Shown piece after piece: positions 1 to 12,500 of a stretch of DNA of 12,500 nucleotides. The position numbers and the translations under genes were made by a program. Every line of letters starts with the position of its first letter. Within the stretch, counting starts at the first letter, position 1. A model generated the notes under the pieces. The model made no database searches. It was not told the DNA's origin and worked only from the letters and a program-made list of their open reading frames with translations. Origin of the DNA: Botryococcus braunii (Eukaryota; Chlorophyta; Trebouxiophyceae); assembly GCA_002005505.1 (NCBI GenBank), contig KV908386.1, positions 21,913 through 34,412 on the forward strand, in the 5' to 3' direction.

Positions 1-458
1 GTAGTAGTTGCTGCTTCCCGGCGTCTGTGCAATTCGTGTGAAGAGTACGTTTTCACAATCCCCCCCCCCCCCGGGCCCCTATCCTCACATATACTCATTC
101 CTACACCGCAATACTTTGAAATCAGTACGTTCTCACGCAGAAACTAGAAAATCCCCACCATCCCTAGCATCACAAGCATGAAATCCCGCATCCGCTATAA
201 AAGCCTACATCCCTCGGATAAGAAGCTGTTTCGTCCAGGTGTGGGGTTGACAGTGTAGAAGGGGGGCTGGCGCCACACCTTTTGGGGGTGGGGTCCCCCT
301 CAGTGGGAAGGCTGCATGTGAAGTCCTTTTGTACCCTGCCATTTCATGCCGATCCAGCACCTGGGAAGCAGTTGTACTGCTTGAAACAGTTTCCACAAAC
401 CTCAGAGATTTGGTAACGTGTTGTTAGTGGCACATGTTCGTTTTGCGTGCTTTTGCCT

Positions 459-539
<81 letters not shown>

Positions 540-714
540 GTCGGTACCTCCTGTGGGTTGGGGGGGGGGGGGGGCCTTTGCGCATGTGGTGACAGAAGCG
601 TTTGAAATGGGGAATGGGGTTCCTTATCAAAGACGGGTCCCAAAAGCATATACCGAGCGCCAAAATCAGATGCACTGTGGCATAGGGGACCTAAGGGCGG
701 GGGGTGGCGAACAG
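1..714 (+). other. Intron sequence upstream of the first visible HMA1-like exon
   Basis: No family-like peptide is found on either strand here. The expected preceding exon, carrying the SPC metal-binding helix, was searched for by eye and not found. The stretch ends in ACAG at 711-714, the acceptor of the first exon. It contains a C run near 61-72, a (GT)n array at 461-535 and a G15 run at 560-574. It is presumably the 3' portion of a long intron that starts outside the window. Confidence 0.6.
461..535 (+). repeat. (GT)37 microsatellite
   Basis: Uninterrupted GT dinucleotides in intron sequence, followed by CAGTG and, 25 bp on, a run of 15 G at 560-574. Confidence 0.97.
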
Positions 715-8356
<7,642 letters not shown>

Positions 8357-8403
8357 GACACAGCGCGCGTCGGTGGGGGTTTGTTTCGCTTTTGAACGTA
8401 TGG

Positions 8404-8414
8404 TGCGCGCGCGC

Positions 8415-8445
<31 letters not shown>

Positions 8446-8449
8446 TGTG
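8404..8449 (+). repeat. (GC)n-(GT)n compound microsatellite
   Basis: About thirteen GC dinucleotides followed directly by about ten GT, 48 nt after the HMA1-like stop codon. Confidence 0.93.
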
Positions 8450-8526
8450 GGTACGGGGGTTTGGGGGACCAGAGGGGCGTGAGCCGAATTGATTTTTAAT
8501 ATTATTGTTTCTTGCTTCTTTTACAG

Positions 8527-8655
8527 TTTATTGTTTCAGACGAAGTTTTGTCTCAAGGCATTTGCTACGGGAAGTATTTGAAAGGTGTGGAAAGTTGGGC
8601 GAAGTACTCGCAGTCTCCTGGTGTCTGCTTGTGTGGATATGGTTATGTGAGTTAG
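8527..8655 (+). CDS. Possible alternative terminal exon (unassigned), in phase with a GTGAGT donor at 8330
   Basis: Splicing at 8330 (CTTCC|GTGAGT) to CTTCTTTTACAG|TTTATT at 8527 keeps phase 0 and adds 42 residues, beginning FIVSDEVLSQGICYGKYLKG, to a stop at 8653-8655. The pyrimidine tract before the acceptor is the best in the window apart from the repeats. A second GTGAGT at 8647 could splice on to TTGCAG|GGCCAC at 8714, again in phase 0, giving 42 more codons to TGA 8840-8842. I recognise no family in either peptide. This could be an alternative HMA1 C-terminus, a 3' UTR intron or chance. Confidence 0.35.
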   Translation, partial: FIVSDEVLSQGICYGKYLKGVESWAKYSQSPGVCLCGYGYVS

Positions 8656-8842
8656 GTTCGTTGGTGAGAGCATGTGCCCCCAAGTTTGCAACTCAAACGT
8701 CAGCTTCTTGCAGGGCCACCCCTGTGATGGCCAGGGGCACTGCTATAACTCAAGCCCTCTGCCCCCTCCCTCTTATACTCTGACAGGGTCTCGTCCAAAG
8801 TTGAAATCCTCCATTACCTTGTCGAGCGCGAGAATGTCTTGA

Positions 8843-9651
8843 GTAGTGATGGCTTTAGGATTCCCAGCGCGCCCCTTCTTAGACCTCGGACACCTGACAG
8901 GGTCACGTGCACCCTGATCAGAAAGATGGCAATCATCGATTCAGTCATTTTGAGTGTTGGCAATGGCCCTCTTGGATGGGCAAGTGAGTCTGAGTGCTAG
9001 GTGACGGACAGGCTGCCTTATCCAGCCAAGGCCCGCGGGGGCCACTACAGTTGGGGCATGTCCAGGATGGGCAGCAAATGGCTGTCCGTGAGGCATGGTA
9101 CAGCTCTAGAGATCCGTTGAGTCGTGAAGCGTGCCATTGGGGTTTGTCTAGAGATTGGTGCTTGGTGCTTTCAGTTAAATGGCATCGAGGTCAGGCCGCG
9201 TGTTGTATGGTCCACCTATCCAGATTGCAGGAACTGCCCTGCCTTAAGCTACTTACAGACCAAGGCGCGTGCTGTGCCTTCAGCTATCCAAACATGCATG
9301 CAGGGATTTGGGGACTAGTCGAAAGCCACGAATTCCTGCAGGGTGTCGGCGGATCTTCAGTGACTCTCAAAACATGGCCCAGAGTGTTACTGCCGCCCCT
9401 GACGTTCGTCAAGGAAAGGGAATTGCGCTTGGGGCCTGGACATTGCGTTTCCAAGCATGACAGCAAAGCTGTGATATGGCTTTGCATATGATCTCAAACC
9501 ATGGCACTAAAGATGGGCATGACGAGCCACGATGTGAGGGCTGTCTCCTGGAACTGGATCAGGATAATGGTTGAACGGAGAGGCCACGATGGGCTCCATT
9601 TGCTTGGTGGCTGGCAAGTATGGGGACCTTGTGATGTGGGCAGTGTGGCAC
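8843..9651. other. Intergenic stretch without a recognised gene
   Basis: Open frames at 8994-9491, 9124-9318 and 9269-9460 overlap each other and show no motif I can place. CTGACAGGGTC occurs twice, near 8781 and 8893. A 56-residue stop-to-stop frame on the minus strand around 8766-8938 reads more protein-like (see rejected items) but is too short to call. Given the retroelement fragments next door, this is probably eroded transposon or intergenic DNA. Confidence 0.4.
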
Positions 9652-9776
9652 ATTTTGGTGTGAGCAGGCACTACACTCTGAAGATGTGGAGGGGTATTTT
9701 GTCATGCGTGAAGTCAGTTTCATTATTGCAACCGCTGTGGGTCGGCAGTTGGCTGCTCGCCGGATGTGACTTGTAG
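9652..9776 (+). pseudogene. Short second copy of the LINE-like 3' coding end
   Basis: The frame KMWRGILSCVKSVSLLQPLWVGSWLL (two parts: KMWRGILSCVKSVSLLQ, then PLWVGSWLL) matches the end of the retrotransposon remnant at 10886-10980 nearly codon for codon, differing at scattered positions and ending at a stop at 9774-9776. Just upstream AHFG stands where the other copy has ETFG, with a small deletion between. Further upstream the similarity is lost, so this is a 5'-truncated fragment, as is usual for non-LTR elements. It is in the same orientation as the other copy, about 1.2 kb away. Confidence 0.6.
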
Positions 9777-10228
9777 CTTGAAACATTTGGGTTTGGGTCG
9801 TTGAAACATTGGGCCGGTCTTGTCAATCCCACTCTTGTAAAAGAAGAAAAAGAAGAAGAAGAAGAAGAAGAAGATGCAGGAGGTGAAGAAGTGATATGCT
9901 CCGAGAAGTTCGATATGCTCCAAACCCAGGTCCCCCAATCCGTTGTCACACCTGGTGGCAGTGGTTTTGGCCCTTTGCAGCAGCCTATGGCTGGGTTGCG
10001 TAATGCCAAAGGGGGTCTAGGGATCACTTAAGCCACTTCCCTTCTGCCCTGGGCCTATCTTGCTTCTGTCACGCAGACAACCCCCTTCAGGGCCGTATTC
10101 TCTGTACATCACTGCCCCACCTGTCCCCGCTGCTAGCTGCCAAGGCTGACTAGGCTTCCTTGTCCCAGATTTCGGTGCAGCGCCATTTGAAGATCCGATT
10201 GCGTCCGTAGCACAGCGCAAACCCAGCG
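9777..10228 (+). other. Spacer between the two retroelement copies
   Basis: Begins with a repeated GAAACATTTGGG-like word (near 9780 and 9803) also present in the larger copy near 10848. A (GAA)n block follows at 9840-9873. An acidic open frame at 9801-10031 is mostly the translation of that block. Nothing else was recognised. Confidence 0.5.
9840..9873 (+). repeat. (GAA)n trinucleotide repeat
   Basis: About eleven GAA/AAG units with two A-rich slips, giving a short glutamate run in the frame that crosses it. Confidence 0.9.
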
Positions 10229-11008
10229 GTGCAAACTCTTGTATCAGCGCGCATACCGGGAGGTTTTTTAGGACCCTGCTCGCTCGGATCGCGGCGCGAC
10301 CGTGCTGTGATCCAATACCTCTCACACAACCGGGATCGTCTGCCTGGCTCTGCCAGTCCCACATTTGCTGCATCCATGGCCCCCGAGTTGTTCCGCTGCC
10401 GCCTTAAATACCAGTTCTTGGTCCCCATCTTCCAGCATGAATCCCAACGCCCGTGTTGCTTGAGGGAGTTGGGTGTCTGGGGCGACCATGCTGTTCACTG
10501 CACCTCAGCGGGGGATGTAGCAGTCATCGGCCAGCATTCCTCTGTTCGTAACGACCACGACGCGGTCCTTACCTCTGCTCGTCAGCATGTCACACAGGAA
10601 CCACCCTAATCCCCCCCCCCCCCCCACTCTGTCCCTGCAGCCCAGGAGTGCCTTCGCGCGGACCTCCGCCTCCACGTATGGGAGGAGGGTCGTGACCTCT
10701 ACATCGACATCGTTGGCACGTCACCACTCACCGCCGCCAATTTCCAGCTCTTTGTGCCCGTTGAGGGCGCCGCGCGCGCTGCCCAAGACAAGCAGACCAC
10801 CTATGCTGTCTGACGACAGACCGTGGCCTTCCAAGCCTTTTCATTTGAAACATTTGGGCAGTTGCATGCTGATGAGCTGTCCTTGTTGCTCAAGAAGATG
10901 TGGAGGGATATCTTGTCATGCGTCCGGTCAGTTTCAGTATTGCGGCCACTGTGGGTCGCCAGCTGGCTGCTCATTACAAGATGTCCACAAACACGGGCAC
11001 TAGCCTAA
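10229..11008 (+). pseudogene. Decayed non-LTR (LINE-like) retrotransposon, C-terminal region of the RT polyprotein
   Basis: One frame continues from 10229 to a stop at 11006-11008, broken only by TAA at 10607 and TGA at 10811. It shows MAPELFRCRLKYQFLVPIF, then a Cys-Cys pair and GDHAVHC (10481-10501). Beyond the first stop come RADLRLHVWEEGRDLYIDIV and GTSPL, then AFSFETFG and a final helix with WASWLL. This order (an FRxxLRYRLG-like strand, a Cys..GDHAxxC zinc-knuckle-like motif, RAD-[LV]...D[IV].VTSPL and ESFG) is what I know from the region downstream of the reverse transcriptase in algal LINE-like proteins. The reverse transcriptase core itself is not visible. A C16-like run at 10609-10625 sits beside the first stop and may be slippage or part of an intron ending in CTGCAG at 10640. 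It is a dead 5'-truncated copy; the family name is uncertain. Confidence 0.6.
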
Positions 11009-11133
11009 GAAAAACGACAACAGGGCCATGCCAGGTAGCCGATCAAAAAATTGAAACATAACACAGCTAACAAAAAGGACCTAGGGAAAGAGAGGGAAGG
11101 GTGGGGGGAGGGGGCAGCCACAGACGTGCCTGC

Positions 11134-11277
11134 GGCCAAGTCAACGCATCTGGCTCAAGTCTGCACGAGCCTGGAATGCACCAGAGCTGGATGATATAAT
11201 TGCATGGCCAAGTCAACGCATCTGGCTCAAGTCTGCACGAGCCTGGAATGCACCAGAGCTGGGTGATATAATTGCAC
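11134..11277 (+). repeat. 72-bp tandem duplication, two near-identical copies
   Basis: Copy 1 is 11134-11205 and copy 2 is 11206-11277, both starting GGCCAAGTCAACGCATCTGG. They differ at only two positions (GGATGAT against GGGTGAT, and the last base). Each copy contains GATATAATTGCA, a TATA-like word. The high identity implies a recent duplication. Confidence 0.95.
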
Positions 11278-11329
11278 GTAAGTCGGCGCGCCTAATGAAC
11301 TGCATGAGAGGGGTCGCAGTCCAGCAGTC

Positions 11330-11356
11330 CGGAGGGGCGCAGACTGCGCCCCTCCG
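11330..11356 (+). repeat. 27-nt GC-rich palindrome with one-base spacer
   Basis: The arms CGGAGGGGCGCAG (11330-11342) and CTGCGCCCCTCCG (11344-11356) are perfect reverse complements around a single A. It lies about 170 bp upstream of the DOT1-like start codon. Confidence 0.9.
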
Positions 11357-11522
11357 CCCGTGGCCCTCGGGGTACCGGCCGCCGGGAGAGGGCGGCGTCC
11401 GACATGTTGGAGCTCCTGGCGACATCCCAACGGTCGGCGTGCATAGCAGGGAGCCTTCTGTCCGTAGAGACTGTGGGCTTATCTTGCACAACTACATTAT
11501 CGCATTCCCACGCTAGCGTCAT

Positions 11523-11695
11523 ATGCCGAGAACTCAGGGAGAGGTAACCCCCGAGTCGTGGGCAGACCTATTCCAGTTCTGCAGGGCGGATTATCGTTGC
11601 GTATTCATTGACATTGGATGTGGCTATGGGACATTGGTTCGTGAGAGTGTAAATTCATACGGGTGTGTCTACGGCATTGGCATTGAAAAGTACAG
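11523..11695 (+). CDS. DOT1-like exon 1: SAM-binding motif I
   Basis: Starts at ATG 11523 and ends in phase 2 before donor CAG|GTGGGG. It carries DIGCGYG at 11610-11630 and GIGIEK. The frame would read on to a stop at 11721-11723 without splicing. Confidence 0.78.
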
Positions 11696-12490
11696 GTGGG
11701 GTCATCAAGGTGTGTTCATGTAGACAAGTATCTAATCTTCTTATGATCTAATCACGTTTCATATCTGACTTCAGGGAACCAGCAGAACTATGCACTGAAA
11801 GACATGCGCTGGCCCCGGAGTCCGTGAAAGAAAGAACAAAATTTGTCCTGGCGGACATAAACGATGTCGACATCCTGGACCTTCTCTCGGGCATAGATTA
11901 TCAAATTCTTGTTTTATTCTGCAATAACTTGGTATTCAATCCGGGGACAAACGCGAGGTTAGTTTCCTCTCTGTGGTCATAGGCTCCATCGTGTTGTGGA
12001 CCCCCCATGTCATGTTTTTCATCTTCGCCAGTCGTTCGACGAGTTCTCGCTGTTATACTCTTGATTTATCCGTCATGCCGTGTAAGCCAGACAGATGTAT
12101 TTCTTTCTTCCTTCCTACTTCTTCTTCCTCCTCTCCTCCTTCCTCTTCTTCTTCATCTCCTCTTTGTGCTCACCCTTTGGATCTACGAGGTCGCACTGTC
12201 ACATTACATCCATACTATAATCCTGTAAACTTCTGTATTTATCAGATGATAACCTTACGCATGTTTCTATTCTTTTGCTGGGCAGGTTGTCTCGGATGCT
12301 TAAAGACGTATTTCTTGCCCTTTCAGACAAAACGGTATATGCCATAACTGCTCTGCCAGCACCTGACTTGAAACAGTGGGAGAGAAGCACAATTGTCTTA
12401 AATATGACTTGGAACCAAACAGCACCTCATGAGACTTGCGTTTATCAGAAAATTGGGGGTAGGATCAATTGTTCTGTGCCAAGTGTCTAG
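11523..12490 (+). CDS. Small DOT1-like SAM-dependent methyltransferase, three exons
   Basis: Joining 11523-11695, 11775-11957 and 12286-12490 gives 561 nt, or 186 residues plus TAG. Phases agree at both junctions (2 and 2). The protein has GEVTPESW, then FIDIGCGYGTLV (SAM-binding motif I, Asp at 11610), YGIGIEKYR with the acidic SAM-ribose residue, LADIND, and ILVLFCNNLVFNP. This order matches DOT1, the histone H3K79 methyltransferase: GEVT, DLGSGVG, GVEK, then VNNFAFGP. Here the usual NNF is NNL. Only the catalytic core is present; DOT1 proteins are usually much longer. An in-frame TAG at 11514 just before the ATG makes 11523 the start unless an upstream exon splices in near 11534. It may be a divergent DOT1 paralogue or a methyltransferase of other specificity. 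Confidence 0.75.
11775..11957 (+). CDS. DOT1-like exon 2: substrate-side strand with NNLVF
   Basis: Follows TTCAG after a 79-bp intron. One base completes the split Arg, then the frame reads EPAELCTERHALAPESVKER, LADINDVDILDLL and LFCNNLVFNPGT, ending in phase 2 before GTTAGT. This exon has no long open frame of its own outside its splice sites, so its coding nature rests on phase agreement and the DOT1-like order of motifs. Confidence 0.8.
11958..12285 (+). other. Intron with TTC/TCC pyrimidine tract
   Basis: 328-bp intron, donor GTTAGT, acceptor GGGCAG. It contains an impure TTC/TCC tract at about 12105-12165. The open frames over it are simple-sequence translations. Confidence 0.8.
12286..12490 (+). 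CDS. DOT1-like exon 3: C-terminal strands and stop
   Basis: One base completes an Arg codon. The frame then reads LSRMLKDVFLALSDKTVYAI, followed by a segment ending MTWNQTAPHETCVYQKIGG and SVPSV, with TAG at 12488-12490. The region corresponds in position to the DOT1 strands after NNF, including a W near the end as in the VSWTG segment of DOT1, though resemblance is weak here. Confidence 0.72.
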
Positions 12491-12500
12491 ACCTTCATGA

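Larger units (their letters stand above)
11009..11522 (+). other. Intergenic region upstream of the DOT1-like gene
   Basis: Contains an A-rich then G-rich stretch (11009-11130), the 72-bp tandem duplication and the 27-nt palindrome. A 47-codon frame from ATG 11404 ends at TAA 11545, overlapping the start of the DOT1-like frame in another register, so it could act as an upstream ORF if transcribed. No certain promoter was found; TGATATAAT occurs once in each 72-bp copy. Confidence 0.5.

Noticed and set aside
1..60. A reading VVVAAS at the very start, resembling the VAASPCAL helix that should precede exon A
   Set aside because: The SPC triplet is absent, no good donor follows, and the match is only a few residues.
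8766..8938. Minus-strand stop-to-stop frame of 56 residues with AITTQDILALDKVMEDF, faintly like the start of a tyrosine-recombinase catalytic domain
   Set aside because: It is too short, no Arg-His-Arg-Tyr residues follow, flanking frames are closed, and it lies antisense to possible exons. A profile search could revive it.
8994..9491. A 165-codon open frame in the intergenic region
   Set aside because: It has no motif, no splice context and no protein-like pattern, and it overlaps two other equally long frames.
9801..10031. An acidic open frame with a glutamate run
   Set aside because: The glutamates come from the (GAA)n repeat, and the rest has no recognisable features.
11295..11516. A 73-codon frame upstream of the DOT1-like gene
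   Set aside because: It ends in a stop just before the ATG, spans the palindrome, and has no recognisable motif; more likely leader or intergenic sequence.

Overview
This is nuclear DNA of a eukaryote, probably a microalga and most likely of the green lineage; that lineage call is an inference from one gene. The real coding pieces are short exons joined across GT..AG introns with matching phases. The introns are packed with dinucleotide microsatellites and with runs of C or G longer than ten. Retroelement debris lies between the genes. I see no bacterial operon, phage, CRISPR array or defence system.

Positions 715-8356 hold the 3' part of an HMA1-like P1B-4 heavy-metal ATPase gene on the + strand. 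In HMA1 of plants and green algae this is the chloroplast-envelope metal pump. Seven exons (715-910, 1722-1892, 2673-2882, about 3691-3924, 4503-4642, 7186-7368, 8087-8356) join in frame to about 467 residues. They carry, in order, the phosphorylation motif DKTGT, the HP motif of the nucleotide-binding domain, TGDN, PAEK, GDGIND, and a last membrane helix with the P1B-4 signature HEGST. The upstream membrane helices, the actuator domain and the SPC metal site lie left of the window. A strong GTGAGT donor just before the stop could instead splice to unassigned exons at 8527 and 8714 and give a different C-terminus.

The six introns hold the unusual structure. They contain compound (GT)/(GA) arrays, a (CT)49-C12-AG tract, a degenerate 64-bp tandem repeat (3274-3660), a reiterated donor-like AGGTGCA motif (3925-4175), a C12-A8-G14 hairpin (4709-4742) and a nearly 1-kb imperfect inverted repeat (4986-5975) that should fold into one long RNA hairpin.

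Positions 8357-11522 are intergenic. A decayed non-LTR (LINE-like) retrotransposon C-terminal region lies at about 10229-11008, with two in-frame stops. A second, shorter copy of its 3' end lies at 9652-9776. A near-perfect 72-bp tandem duplication (11134-11277) and a 27-nt GC-rich palindrome (11330-11356) lie upstream of the last gene.

Positions 11523-12490 hold a compact three-exon gene on the + strand for a small (186-residue) DOT1-like, SAM-dependent methyltransferase domain protein. Its exon phases agree, and it carries DIGCGYG, GIGIEK and NNLVF motifs. The two genes have no obvious functional link.
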